NCBI GenBank assembly: GCA_963169135.1
Contig: CAUJEQ010000061.1
Location: 1-17,287, forward strand
DNA length: 17,287 bases
Reading direction: 5' to 3'
From: Chloroflexota bacterium
GTDB taxonomy: Bacteria; Chloroflexota; Dehalococcoidia; Tepidiformales; Tepidiformaceae
The notes beneath the pieces are model-generated. The model had not been told where the DNA came from. It did no database searches and saw only the letters and a program-made list of their open reading frames with translations. The translations under genes were made by a program, and so were the position numbers. Of the stretch, positions 1-7,463 are shown piece by piece (within the stretch, counting starts at the first letter, position 1; the number at the start of each line of letters is the position of its first letter).

Positions 1-162
1 GCTTCCCGTGGCCTGAGCGGCAACCACCCCGTCCTGCCCGGCATTGAACGCCTTCCGGAGCTCTTGCAGGCTCGCCCACCGACCGTGCGGTGTCGAGTAA
101 CGTTTGTCGAGTTTCAGGGCGGTGGGGCCCTTCGCCACCACAGTCGGCATAGGTATTGGCAT
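1..162 (-). CDS. Unrecognised protein, N-terminal fragment (cut by window edge)
   Basis: An open frame runs from ATG at 162 down to the first base of the window without a stop, giving 54 residues that begin MPIPMPTVVAKGPTALKLDK. The start is supported by a strong Shine-Dalgarno, GGAGGA, six bases before the ATG. A second in-frame ATG (Met5, 150) is less well spaced. The fragment is basic and soluble-looking, with a central segment YSTPHGRWASLQELRKAF, and has no signal peptide or membrane segment. I do not recognise a family. It lies downstream of the large regulator gene on the same strand, about 100 bases away, so it may be cotranscribed or have its own promoter. The rest of the gene is outside the window. 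Confidence 0.6.
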   Translation of the reverse strand, partial: MPIPMPTVVAKGPTALKLDKRYSTPHGRWASLQELRKAFNAGQDGVVAAQATGS

Positions 163-266
163 GTGAAATCCTCCCCCGAATCCGCTCGTATGAAGCGGAT
201 GGCCCACATTCGTCCTGCCGGGGAAAGATGTCAATAGCTTTCTGTGGCCCCGGTCACACTCGCCGG
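163..266. other. Short intergenic spacer with a weak hairpin
   Basis: This 104-base spacer lies between two minus-strand genes. It contains an imperfect inverted repeat at 218-253: CCGGGGAAAG pairs with CTTTC and then, after a 5-nt bulge, CCCCGG. It could be a weak terminator for the regulator gene, but there is no T-tract and the bulge makes this uncertain. Nothing else is visible. Confidence 0.3.
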
Positions 267-3200
267 TTATTCGCCGCTGGCTTCGAACGCAAGTTCGTAC
301 AGCTGGTGCCTCTGGCTCAGCCCCTTCAGGCTGTAGCGCCCCGCCGCCCGGAACCGGAACTCCGTCCCGTCGGCCAGCGCCCGCACCGACTCGGAGACCA
401 GCACGTGCCCGTCCCGGGCCCGGTCGCAGATCCGGCGCGTCAGCGTCACCGCGAGGCCGAAGAGGTCCGAATCGGTGGCCACCGGCTCGCCCGCGTGGAG
501 CCCCACGCGAATGACCAGCGGGTGCCCCGGCGAATCCTGGAGGGCGATCGGGAACGCGGCCGCGATCTGACGGCACGCTTCCAGCGCCTGGAAAGCCGAA
601 TCGAACGATGCGAATACGCCGTCGCCCGTGTGCTTCACCACCGCCCCGCCATGCCGCCGGATCGTGCCGTGCACCAGCCGGTCGTGGCGCGTGAGCAGCT
701 CGAAGTACTGCTGGTCCCCGAGTGCCTCATTGAGCGGCGTCGAATCCACGATGTCCTCGAACAGCATGACCCGCAGCCGTCCTGGCGCGGGCGCCGGCAG
801 TTCTTCCAGCAGGGTCGGACGGCCCGACTCCAGGTCGATCGAGAGACCGTGCGCCTCGGCAAAGGCCGCCGCCGCCGCCCGCCCACGGACCCCCAGTTCG
901 CTCGCGAGCCGCCGCTTTGCGCGCTCCACCGTGCGGGTACTCAACAGGAGCCGTTCCGCGATGGCCTGGGTCGTGTCGCCCCGGGCCATCGCCAGCAGGA
1001 CGTCCGTGTCGGTCCCGGAAAGCGCGGGCGCGGGCGCTGCCAGTGGCCGGGCGCCACTTCTTCCGGCCAGCAGGCTCCCTGCTCGCTCCCGCAACGGCCG
1101 CATGCCGAGCTCCTCCGCCAGCGCGAGCGCGGCAGTCAGCGCAGCCACCGCCCTCTCCGCATCAGGGCCCTCCGCGCGGGCCAGCAGCACGCAGCCAAGT
1201 TCGAACTGCGCTCGGGCGAGTTCGGGCCGCGCTGTCACCGCACGGGTCTCTTCGATGGCGCGTTCGAGCATGTACTCGGCTTCGTCCAGCCGCCCGAGCA
1301 GCCGGTAGCCCACTCCCAGTTCCCGCCGGAGCGAATGGGGCGTCCCCGTGCAGAACGCCAGTCCGCCGCGCACGGCGGCCTCCAACGGCTCCACGGTGAT
1401 CCGGGCAAGCTCTACCGACTCCAGTTCGCTGGCGAGCTCCATCCGCTGGCACAGCAGCGGCAGCGTGAACATATCCGCCCGCGACTGCCAGTAGGCCCAG
1501 CCGGGGTGCGCGTCGATCTCCGCCTCGGCTCCCTCGCGGTTGCCCGCCGCCGCCGACACCAGTTGTTGGAGCAGCCACGAAGCACGCGACCCGCCCGACG
1601 CCTGCACCATCTCTACCGCGTCGAACGCTCCCTCCCAGTCGCCCCGCGCGATGCGTGTCGCCGCCACCGTGTAGTACAGCAGGATCGGCGTGATTGAGTG
1701 GGCCGACCGGTTCAGGTACATCTGGGCGTCGGCCGCTGCCTCGTCGCTCCGGAGGAACTCGCCGCGGATCGCCGCCGTCTGCGCGCTCGATGCTGACAAC
1801 GCGGCGTGGGTCGCCCAGTTCGCCGACCGCGTCGCTGCCCGGGCAACGTCGGCCGTGACCTCCTCCGCCTCCTCGAGCCGGCCAAGCGCAGCCAGCAAGC
1901 GCGGCGAACCCTGCCGCGTCCAGCTCTGGTACCAGGGGTCGTGTGCGTGCTTCCCGTACGCCTCCGCCTCGTCGAAGTACATCAGCGCTTCGTGGCAGGC
2001 GAGCTGCTGTTGCGCCCAAAGGCCGAGCGCGTTCGCGGCCAGCGCGCAGAGCTCCATGTCCTCCGCCGCCTTGCCCATCTCCAGCGCGCGCCGGGCGAAC
2101 ACGGCAGCCCCGGAGTCCCCTGCGATGTAGAGCGACTCGGCCCAGTTCTCGAACACCCAGCCGAGGCTTTCCGGCGCGGAGTCTCCCACGGCTTCCATGA
2201 ACGCCTCGAACCGCGCCGCATCGGCCGGGCGCCCCAGGGCCACGCTGCCGTGCCCATTCACCACCCGGATCCACTGCGACAGTGCCCGCCCCCAGCCCTC
2301 CAGGTCACCCGCTTCGCGAAACAGCTCGATTGCGTGGTCCAGCCGCGCACGCGCGGCCTCCGGCTCCATCGCCCGCTGGTAACCCAGCCCGGCCCCAAAG
2401 GCGATCCGGCCGAGTTCCCGGGCGTCCAGGGTCCCGGTGTATGCGTCCAGTGCGAGCGCCGCGTCGTAGTACCTCGCCGCTTCCGCCCAGGCGAAGAGGC
2501 CGATCGCCTGGTCCCCCGCCCGCGTCGCCCACTCCCCCCGTACGGTCTCCGGGGCAATGTCACCGGCGGCGAGCCAGTGGGAGGCGACTTCCAGGGGGCT
2601 GGCTGCCTCCTGTCCCTCGGCGTTCGCCAGCCGCTCGGCGATCCAGAGGTGCGTCCGCCGCCGCCGGGCAGCGCTGCCGCGCTGTTCGAACACCCGCCGC
2701 ATCACCGGGTGGGCGAAACGGAATCCGTCGCGCTCATCTACCACGAACCGCGCCTCGAACGCCTCATCCAATAGCGCCAGCACGTGATCGCTATCGCGCT
2801 CCGCCACCCGTTCGAGCAGCCGGGGACTGAACTCGTCGCCGATCATCGCGGCCAGTGATAGCAGCCTGGAGCACTCGGGCGAGAGCGTTTCCATCCGCGC
2901 TTCGACCGCTTCGGCAATCCCCGCCGGGAGCGGAATGTCGCCGGCATCGCCAACGACGGCCACCCCGTCCGGGCCGGCGATGAGCTTCTCGCCGCCGGCG
3001 AGGTGGCGGAGCGTTTCGTGCAGGAGCAGCGGGTTGCCGCCGGTCGTCCGGGCCAGGTGGTGCAGCAGCGACGGCGCGCACGGAGCCCCCAGCGCGTCGC
3101 GGAGCAGTTCGTTCATTTCCAGTTCGGAGAGCGGCCGGATGTCGGCCACGCGGACCTTCGGGTCGCGCGCCATCCGCGCCAGCGCTCGCTCCAGGGTGCT

Positions 3201-3827
3201 GCCCGGCTCAGGCACGCGCGAGGTGGCGACGGCGCACACCGGAAGGCCCAGCTCGCTGCTCGTGTCCGAAAGCGTCAGGACGAGGTGGTTGAACGCCTCC
3301 AGCCCGCCCGGGTCCGCCCAGTGGAGGTCGTCCACGACGAACAAGAGGGGCCTGAGCCGGGCCAGCGCGGCAACACCGGCAGTGAGCGCCACCAGTACCC
3401 GCGCTTCGTGATCCCGACCGCCGGGGAGCACCGGGGCGCCGCCTCGCGGCTCCAGCAGCTGGCGCAGCACTTCCGCGTGGCCTCCGAGTTCGCTGTCGCG
3501 GAGCAATCCGGCGCGCTCCAGCCGGGGCAGCAGCGCGCTGCTCCACGGCAGGTAGGGCACTGGCCCGCCTTCGACGAATCGTCCGTGGCAGACCTGCACA
3601 CCGACGGATTCGGCGAACAGCTCGGCCTCTCGCGCCAGGCGCGACTTGCCAACCCCGGGTTCGCCGACCAGGATCGCCGCCGAGGGCTCTCGGCGGCCGG
3701 CGCGGACGACCATCTCCTGCAGCCCGGCAAGATCCGGCCGCCGCCCGACAAAGCGCGGCGCATCGGTGCTGAGCTTCACCGGGTCGCCGGTGCGTGAGAT
3801 GGGCCGGGGGCGGCGCGCAATTGCCAT
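267..3827 (-). CDS. Large AAA/TPR regulator with LuxR HTH and C-terminal class III cyclase domain
   Basis: This 1186-residue cytoplasmic protein has the layout of LAL/MalT-type signal ATPases with an added cyclase module. Visible parts are an AAA/STAND ATPase with Walker A GEPGVGKS (55-62) and Walker B LLFVVDD (161-167), a long helical TPR-like sensor region (about 400-900), a LuxR-type helix-turn-helix (about 936-995, with LSTRTVERAKRRL), and a class III adenylyl/guanylyl cyclase domain (1017-1186). The cyclase keeps the first metal Asp (FEDIVDST), the second (GDG), and the purine-selecting Lys (VVKHTGDG) and Asp (DLFG). However, the usual transition-state Asn of the AVNxxxR motif is Thr (AVTLTRR). 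I chose the ATG at 3827 over the upstream frame opening at 3911. No Shine-Dalgarno precedes it, but a -10-like TAGACT ends 7 nt before, which suits a leaderless mRNA. A GTG at 3779 is an alternative. The ligand and regulated genes are unknown. Confidence 0.9.
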   Translation of the reverse strand: MAIARRPRPISRTGDPVKLSTDAPRFVGRRPDLAGLQEMVVRAGRREPSAAILVGEPGVGKSRLAREAELFAESVGVQVCHGRFVEGGPVPYLPWSSALLPRLERAGLLRDSELGGHAEVLRQLLEPRGGAPVLPGGRDHEARVLVALTAGVAALARLRPLLFVVDDLHWADPGGLEAFNHLVLTLSDTSSELGLPVCAVATSRVPEPGSTLERALARMARDPKVRVADIRPLSELEMNELLRDALGAPCAPSLLHHLARTTGGNPLLLHETLRHLAGGEKLIAGPDGVAVVGDAGDIPLPAGIAEAVEARMETLSPECSRLLSLAAMIGDEFSPRLLERVAERDSDHVLALLDEAFEARFVVDERDGFRFAHPVMRRVFEQRGSAARRRRTHLWIAERLANAEGQEAASPLEVASHWLAAGDIAPETVRGEWATRAGDQAIGLFAWAEAARYYDAALALDAYTGTLDARELGRIAFGAGLGYQRAMEPEAARARLDHAIELFREAGDLEGWGRALSQWIRVVNGHGSVALGRPADAARFEAFMEAVGDSAPESLGWVFENWAESLYIAGDSGAAVFARRALEMGKAAEDMELCALAANALGLWAQQQLACHEALMYFDEAEAYGKHAHDPWYQSWTRQGSPRLLAALGRLEEAEEVTADVARAATRSANWATHAALSASSAQTAAIRGEFLRSDEAAADAQMYLNRSAHSITPILLYYTVAATRIARGDWEGAFDAVEMVQASGGSRASWLLQQLVSAAAGNREGAEAEIDAHPGWAYWQSRADMFTLPLLCQRMELASELESVELARITVEPLEAAVRGGLAFCTGTPHSLRRELGVGYRLLGRLDEAEYMLERAIEETRAVTARPELARAQFELGCVLLARAEGPDAERAVAALTAALALAEELGMRPLRERAGSLLAGRSGARPLAAPAPALSGTDTDVLLAMARGDTTQAIAERLLLSTRTVERAKRRLASELGVRGRAAAAAFAEAHGLSIDLESGRPTLLEELPAPAPGRLRVMLFEDIVDSTPLNEALGDQQYFELLTRHDRLVHGTIRRHGGAVVKHTGDGVFASFDSAFQALEACRQIAAAFPIALQDSPGHPLVIRVGLHAGEPVATDSDLFGLAVTLTRRICDRARDGHVLVSESVRALADGTEFRFRAAGRYSLKGLSQRHQLYELAFEASGE

Positions 3828-3983
3828 AAAGCGCAGTCTAGGCCACCCCCGAGGGCCTTTACTACTGGCTGTTGTGTGAGGAATCGCATGCAACCCGCGC
3901 TGGCCCGCCACGGCTGGGCGGAATTGGCCCTGCGCTTTGCCAGGTTCCTGTCGCTATCGTGGGGCCACTGCAGGAGGTGTCCC
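3828..3983. promoter_or_regulatory. Divergent promoter region between regulator and GNAT gene
   Basis: This 156-base gap separates the divergent regulator (-) and acetyltransferase (+) genes and must hold both promoters. On the minus strand TAGACT lies seven bases before the regulator ATG, as in leaderless promoters with a TANNNT -10 box. On the plus strand TATCGT at 3955-3960 could be a -10 for the acetyltransferase, but I find no -35 at normal spacing. No clear operator palindrome is seen. Confidence 0.35.
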
Positions 3984-4625
3984 ATGGCCCAGGCAACCCA
4001 ACCGCTGATCGAGCCCGTCACCCTGGAAGGCGGGCCCGTACGGCTCGAACCGCTCGCGCTCCGCCATGTCCCCGCGCTGGTTGCCGCCGCCGCCGAAGAG
4101 CGCGCTACCTTTGGGTGGACCCACGTTCCCGACGGAGAGCAGGCCATGCGCGCCTACGTCGAGACCGCCCTGGCACTGGCGGCGAACGCTGAGGCTGTGC
4201 CCTTCGCCACCGTTGATGCGCGCCAGGGCCGCGTCGTGGGCTCGACCCGCTTTGCGAACTTCGAGTACCTGCCATGGCCCCACATGCCCCCCAACCCGTC
4301 CCCCCGCCCCGACGGCGTCGAGATCGGCTGGACCTGGCTCGCCGCGTCCGCGCAGCGCTCGCCGATCAACACCGCGGCCAAGCTCCTGATGCTTGGGCAT
4401 GCCTTCGAACACTGGCAGGTGAAGGTGGTCCGCCTGAAGACCGACCGCCGGAACGCCCGCTCCCGGGCTGCCATCGAGCGCATTGGCGGCCGGCTCGATG
4501 GCGTCATCCGCGCCCAGGCGGTCGGGGCTGATGGAGTCCTGAGGGACTCCGCGTTCTATTCCATCGTGGAAAGCGAATGGCCCGCCGTGCGCGCCGGACT
4601 GGAAGCCCGGTTGGCCCGGCCGTAG
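3984..4625 (+). CDS. GNAT-family N-acetyltransferase (RimJ/RimL-like)
   Basis: This 213-residue protein belongs to the GNAT superfamily, RimJ/RimL-like branch, which transfers acetyl from acetyl-CoA to an amine of a protein or small molecule. Evidence is the N-terminal LEGGPVRLEPLALRH strand-turn, the mid-protein GVEIGWTWL strand, and the C-terminal block VVRLKTDRRNARSRAAIERIGG, the family's N-x-x-S-x-A-A-I-x-R-x-G signature next to the CoA site. The start at 3984 is fixed by AGGAGG located 7 nt upstream; the frame is open further upstream to 3876 but that part has no family similarity. The last 70 bases overlap the convergent small gene. The substrate cannot be read from sequence. It could be a ribosomal-protein or protein N-terminal acetyltransferase, or a detoxifying enzyme. 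Confidence 0.85.
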   Translation: MAQATQPLIEPVTLEGGPVRLEPLALRHVPALVAAAAEERATFGWTHVPDGEQAMRAYVETALALAANAEAVPFATVDARQGRVVGSTRFANFEYLPWPHMPPNPSPRPDGVEIGWTWLAASAQRSPINTAAKLLMLGHAFEHWQVKVVRLKTDRRNARSRAAIERIGGRLDGVIRAQAVGADGVLRDSAFYSIVESEWPAVRAGLEARLARP

Positions 4626-4765
4626 CGCCGGAGCCCGAGCCGGGCGAGGAGTGGCGTGGGGGTCCGCCTGGTTGTGGCTGCCAGCGCCTCGCTCGCGAGC
4701 CTCTCGCGTGCGATTTCCCGGCATCGGTCGTGATACATGGCGGCGGCGAGAAGTTCCTCCAACAT
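4556..4765 (-). CDS. Small basic hypothetical protein (69 aa), overlapping GNAT 3' end
   Basis: This 69-residue frame starts MLEELLAAAMYHDRCREIAR. It is supported mainly by a textbook Shine-Dalgarno, GGAGGT, six bases before the ATG at 4765. An in-frame ATG ten codons upstream lacks one. The first 30 residues look like one charged amphipathic helix; the rest is Arg/Ser/Thr-rich and probably disordered. There is no membrane segment or known domain. Its 3' end overlaps the acetyltransferase gene tail to tail by 70 bases. Short helical proteins of this look are often annotated as hypothetical in high-GC genomes, and I cannot assign a function. The overlap leaves some doubt, but the ribosome binding site makes chance unlikely. 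Confidence 0.55.
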   Translation of the reverse strand: MLEELLAAAMYHDRCREIARERLASEALAATTRRTPTPLLARLGLRRYGRANRASSPARTAGHSLSTME

Positions 4766-4873
4766 GTCCGTACCTCCAGTAAGAACTGCACTCACCTTCT
4801 CCCCTGCATGTGAACGCCGTGCGACGCGCCGATGAACCGCCGATAAACTTTCGGTTGTCGCAATGTTTCGGCG

Positions 4874-4892
4874 CCGGTCCGGGATAGACCGG
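4874..4892. repeat. Inverted repeat, possible operator upstream of pdxS
   Basis: CCGGTC (4874-4879) and GACCGG (4887-4892) are perfect inverted 6-mers separated by CGGGATA. In GC-rich DNA such a repeat can arise by chance. Its place in a divergent promoter region makes an operator role possible but unproven. Confidence 0.25.
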
Positions 4893-5033
4893 GTGAATGC
4901 GCGCCGCCGTGGCCCTCATGTGCCCGTGCCTTCTGGCACCCACCCACTGCCGCGTGGACTCGCACAAGTGGCCCTATGGCACTTCAGGAATCGGCCATAC
5001 ACTGGGTACCACATCCCGGGGCCGCCGGCTCCG

Positions 5034-5039
5034 AAGGAG
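5034..5039 (+). promoter_or_regulatory. Shine-Dalgarno fixing the GTG start of pdxS
   Basis: AAGGAG lies six bases before GTG 5046. It excludes the upstream in-frame ATG at 4863, and the resulting protein puts the catalytic lysines at positions 81 and 149 as in characterised PdxS proteins. Confidence 0.85.
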
Positions 5040-5045
5040 TTCAAC

Positions 5046-5930
5046 GTGTCGCAAACTGGAACCTGGGCCGTCAAAGTCGGCCTCGCGCAGATGCTCAAAG
5101 GCGGCGTCATCATGGATGTCGTCACTCCGGAGCATGCGAAAATCGCGGAAGAGGCCGGCGCCTGCGCCGTCATGGCCCTGGAGCGCGTCCCCTCGGATAT
5201 CCGCAAGGACGGCGGCGTCGCCCGCATGAGCGACCCCGAGATGATCGACGGCATCATCAATGCGGTCACCATCCCGGTTATGGCCAAGGCCCGCATCGGC
5301 CACTTCGTCGAAGCCGAAGTGCTCCAGGCGCTCGGCATCGACTACATCGACGAGTCCGAGGTCCTCACCCCCGCCGACGAGGCCCACCACATCGATAAGC
5401 ACGCGTTCACCGTCCCGTTTGTCTGTGGCTGCCGGAACCTTGGCGAAGCCCTCCGCCGCATCGGCGAAGGCGCCGCCATGATCCGCACGAAGGGCGAGGC
5501 CGGTACGGGCGACATCGTCGAGGCCGTCCGCCACATGCGGACCGTCCAGGATGAAATCCGCCGCCTCCAGACGCTCGCCGACGACGAGATCTACACCGCT
5601 GCCAAAGAGCTGGGGGCCCCGCTCGCGCTCGTCCAGCAGGTGAAGCGCGAGGGGCGGCTTCCGGTGGTGAACTTCGCCGCTGGCGGCGTGGCCACGCCCG
5701 CCGATGCCGCCCTGATGATGCGCCTGGGCGCCGACGGCGTGTTCGTGGGCTCCGGCATCTTCAAGTCCGAGAACCCGCCGCTCGTGGCGAAAGCGATTGT
5801 CGAGGCCACCACCCACTACCAGGATGCCGACGTGATCGCGCGCGTGAGCCGCGGCCTGGGCAAGGCTATGCCCGGCATCGCCGTCTCCTCGCTGGCCGAA
5901 AAGGAACTGCTCGCCACCCGCGGCTGGTAG
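5046..5930 (+). CDS. pdxS: Pyridoxal 5'-phosphate synthase subunit PdxS
   Basis: This is the synthase subunit of the DXP-independent vitamin B6 pathway. It makes PLP from ribose 5-phosphate, glyceraldehyde 3-phosphate and ammonia supplied by the PdxT glutaminase. At 294 residues it matches the usual family length, and key residues fall at their canonical positions: Asp24 (VIMDVV), Lys81 (VMAKARIGHF) and Lys149 (MIRTKGEAGTG). The phosphate-binding motif AGGVATPADAALMMRLGADGVFVGSGIF is also present. I place the start at GTG 5046, with AAGGAG six bases upstream. The frame is open back to 4863 but the extension has no similarity. The usual partner pdxT is not next to it. The following gene is convergent purA, so pdxS seems monocistronic and PdxT must be encoded elsewhere. 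ThrC in this window is one consumer of PLP. Confidence 0.97.
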   Translation: MSQTGTWAVKVGLAQMLKGGVIMDVVTPEHAKIAEEAGACAVMALERVPSDIRKDGGVARMSDPEMIDGIINAVTIPVMAKARIGHFVEAEVLQALGIDYIDESEVLTPADEAHHIDKHAFTVPFVCGCRNLGEALRRIGEGAAMIRTKGEAGTGDIVEAVRHMRTVQDEIRRLQTLADDEIYTAAKELGAPLALVQQVKREGRLPVVNFAAGGVATPADAALMMRLGADGVFVGSGIFKSENPPLVAKAIVEATTHYQDADVIARVSRGLGKAMPGIAVSSLAEKELLATRGW

Positions 5931-5953
5931 TACGCCGCCCACCGCGGACAACA

Positions 5954-5983
5954 AGATGCCCGGCCAACACTGACCGGGCATCT
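5954..5983. terminator. Bidirectional terminator between pdxS and purA
   Basis: A perfect 10-bp stem, AGATGCCCGG (5954-5963) with CCGGGCATCT (5974-5983), closes a 10-nt loop between two convergent genes. On the plus strand it is followed by a weakly T-rich CTGTCTT. On the minus strand it is followed by TGTTGT. The symmetric position, 23 bases after pdxS and 22 bases after purA, fits a terminator serving both directions. Confidence 0.8.
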
Positions 5984-6005
5984 CTGTCTTCGGGCCGTCC
6001 CGAAC

Positions 6006-7310
6006 TTAGAAGATCGGGTTCACGATGATGGCCTGTTCCCGCGATGGGCCGACCGAAATGAGGTCAACCGGGCACTCCAGCAGCTCTTCCACGCGCTTGA
6101 TGAACGCCTGGGCCTGGGGCGGCAGGTCGTCGAAGCTGCGGACATGCTCGGTTGGCGTTTGCCAGCCGGGCAGCTCTTCATACACCGGGCGCACCTTGTT
6201 CAACACGGACTCGCGGGCCGGGAGCGTGTCGATGATCTGTCCGTCGAGTTCGTACGCTGTGCAGATCTTGATCGTCGGCATGCTGTCGAGCACGTCGAGA
6301 CGCGTCAGTGCCAGCGCCGCCAGCCCGTTGAACCGCACGCTATAGCGCGCCGCAACCGCGTCGAGCCAGCCGATGCGCCGCGGCCGCCCGGTCGTGGTGC
6401 CGTACTCGCCCCGTCCGAACTCCTTGCCGTGGTCGCGCAGCTGGTCAGCGACGCCATCGAACAGTTCGGTCGGGAACGGGCCATTGCCGACGCGCGTGGA
6501 GTAGCTCTTGAACACGCCGACCACCCGGCCGATGTCTGTCGGGCCGATGCCCACACCGAGGGCCGCGCCCGAGCTCGAGCTGCTCGGTACGCTCGAGGTG
6601 ACGTACGGATAGGTCCCGTGGTCCAGGTCCAGCAACGATCCCTGGGCGCCCTCCAGGAGGACGTGCTCGCCCCGCCGGTGGGCGTCCAGCACGATCTCCT
6701 GCACATCGCCAACGAACGGCGCGAGCCGCTTTCCGAACTCGATGTACGTGTCGAAGCAGTCGTCGAAACTGATCGGCTCCGCGCCGTACACGCACGCGAT
6801 CACCTGGTTCTGGTATTCGAGAGCCGCCTTGATGCGCGGGGCCAGGTCTTCGGCGCGCAAGAGGTCCGCCACGCGGATGCCCCGGCGCGCAACCTTGTCG
6901 GTGAAGCAGGGGCCGACGCCCTTCCCGGTGGTCCCGATCGCGGCGTCGCCCCGTCGCGCTTCCTCGAGCTGATCGAGCCGGCGGTGCCAGGGCATGATCA
7001 CCTGGGCGCGGTCGCTCAACACGAGCCGGCTCGTATCGATCGCCTTCGCCTGGAGGCCCTCGATCTCACCGAGCAGCACTTCCGGGTCCACCGCGACACC
7101 GTTGCCGATGACGCACATCTTTTCCGGGTAGAAAATGCCGGCGGGCACGAGGTGCAGCTTGAACTCGCCGCGGTCATTCACGATCGTGTGACCGGCATTG
7201 TTCCCGGCACTGTAACGGGCAACGACCCTGGCTTTGCGGGCGAGCAGATCGACGATGCGGCCCTTGCCCTCGTCGCCCCACTGCCCGCCAACGACGACGA
7301 CAATAGGCAT
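6006..7310 (-). CDS. purA: Adenylosuccinate synthetase
   Basis: PurA joins IMP and aspartate using GTP, the first committed step from IMP to AMP. The 434-residue protein carries the N-terminal signature GGQWGDEGKG (8-17) with the catalytic Asp13, then His41 in NNAGHTIV, the IMP-site segment GTTGKGVGP, the core YSTRVGNGPFPTEL and the GEYGTTTGRPRRIGWLDAV block. I chose ATG 7310; an in-frame GTG at 7319 lies only two bases from the GGAG Shine-Dalgarno, which is too close. The segment after PYVTSS reads VPSSSSSGAALGVGIGP, a Ser-rich variant of the usual Gly/Ala-rich IMP-loop region that looks slightly longer. The gene converges on pdxS and diverges from an unknown gene. Its leader has a strong hairpin and a palindrome. 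Confidence 0.97.
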   Translation of the reverse strand: MPIVVVVGGQWGDEGKGRIVDLLARKARVVARYSAGNNAGHTIVNDRGEFKLHLVPAGIFYPEKMCVIGNGVAVDPEVLLGEIEGLQAKAIDTSRLVLSDRAQVIMPWHRRLDQLEEARRGDAAIGTTGKGVGPCFTDKVARRGIRVADLLRAEDLAPRIKAALEYQNQVIACVYGAEPISFDDCFDTYIEFGKRLAPFVGDVQEIVLDAHRRGEHVLLEGAQGSLLDLDHGTYPYVTSSVPSSSSSGAALGVGIGPTDIGRVVGVFKSYSTRVGNGPFPTELFDGVADQLRDHGKEFGRGEYGTTTGRPRRIGWLDAVAARYSVRFNGLAALALTRLDVLDSMPTIKICTAYELDGQIIDTLPARESVLNKVRPVYEELPGWQTPTEHVRSFDDLPPQAQAFIKRVEELLECPVDLISVGPSREQAIIVNPIF

Positions 7311-7325
7311 GGCAGACACAACTCC

Positions 7326-7347
7326 GGGCCCCCATTCATGGGAGCCC
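7326..7347 (-). promoter_or_regulatory. Hairpin in the purA 5' leader, abutting the Shine-Dalgarno
   Basis: In the purA mRNA sense the sequence forms a near-perfect inverted repeat. The arms are GGGCUCCCAU and AUGGGGGCCC, with one G-U pair and about a UGAA loop. The mismatch pairs only in minus-strand RNA (C against A on the plus strand), pointing to an RNA element of purA. The arm ends directly next to GGAG (7322-7325), the purA Shine-Dalgarno, and begins about 8 bases after the -10-like TAAAAT. The hairpin would sit at or near the 5' end of the transcript. Confidence 0.5.
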
Positions 7348-7355
7348 GTTGAGCT

Positions 7356-7382
7356 ATTTTACACAGCCGCATCACGTGCGGC
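7356..7382 (-). promoter_or_regulatory. Putative purA promoter -10 and overlapping palindrome
   Basis: TAAAAT (7361 to 7356 on the minus strand) is a good -10 hexamer 46 bases before the purA start. Four bases upstream of it lies a palindrome, GCCGCA-5 nt-TGCGGC (7366-7382), which fills the spacer where RNA polymerase would bind. No -35 hexamer is recognisable. A palindrome there suggests a repressor or spacer-binding activator, but no protein can be named. Confidence 0.4.
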
Positions 7383-7463
7383 TATTCCCCCCGGGAAGCC
7401 AATCCGGCGATTCCTCCCTTTCCCCGATTCCCCCGCTCCGCCCGGCGCCCCATCATCGAGCCA

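Larger units (their letters stand above)
4766..5045. promoter_or_regulatory. Divergent intergenic region upstream of pdxS
   Basis: These 280 bases hold the pdxS promoter and that of the small minus-strand gene. I see an inverted repeat CCGGTC-7 nt-GACCGG (4874-4892), a small hairpin GTGCC-TTCT-GGCAC (4926-4939), and a -10-like TACACT at 4998-5003 lying 42 bases before the pdxS start. No good -35 accompanies it. No coding region is supported here: the open frames that cross it are extensions or shadows of pdxS. Confidence 0.35.

Noticed and set aside
156..2774. Long plus-strand open frames (513 and 322 codons) opposite the large regulator
   Set aside because: They are antisense shadows of a GC-rich gene: Arg/Pro/Gln-rich translations with no motif, while the minus frame has clear ATPase, HTH and cyclase motifs.
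3828..3911. N-terminal extension of the large regulator to 3911
   Set aside because: The extra 28 residues have no domain similarity and cover the likely promoter; ATG 3827 fits better.
4926..4939. GTGCC-TTCT-GGCAC hairpin as a riboswitch before pdxS
   Set aside because: A five-base stem in GC-rich DNA is too weak, and it probably lies upstream of the transcription start.
4863..5045. N-terminal extension of PdxS to 4863
   Set aside because: GTG 5046 with AAGGAG gives the canonical 294 residues and catalytic lysine positions.
5046..5930. Missing pdxT next to pdxS as a sign of a novel B6 route
   Set aside because: pdxS and pdxT are often unlinked; absence from this window says little.
7385..7397. 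TTCCC-CCC-GGGAA inverted repeat near the 7464 gene
   Set aside because: Short and low-complexity; likely chance.
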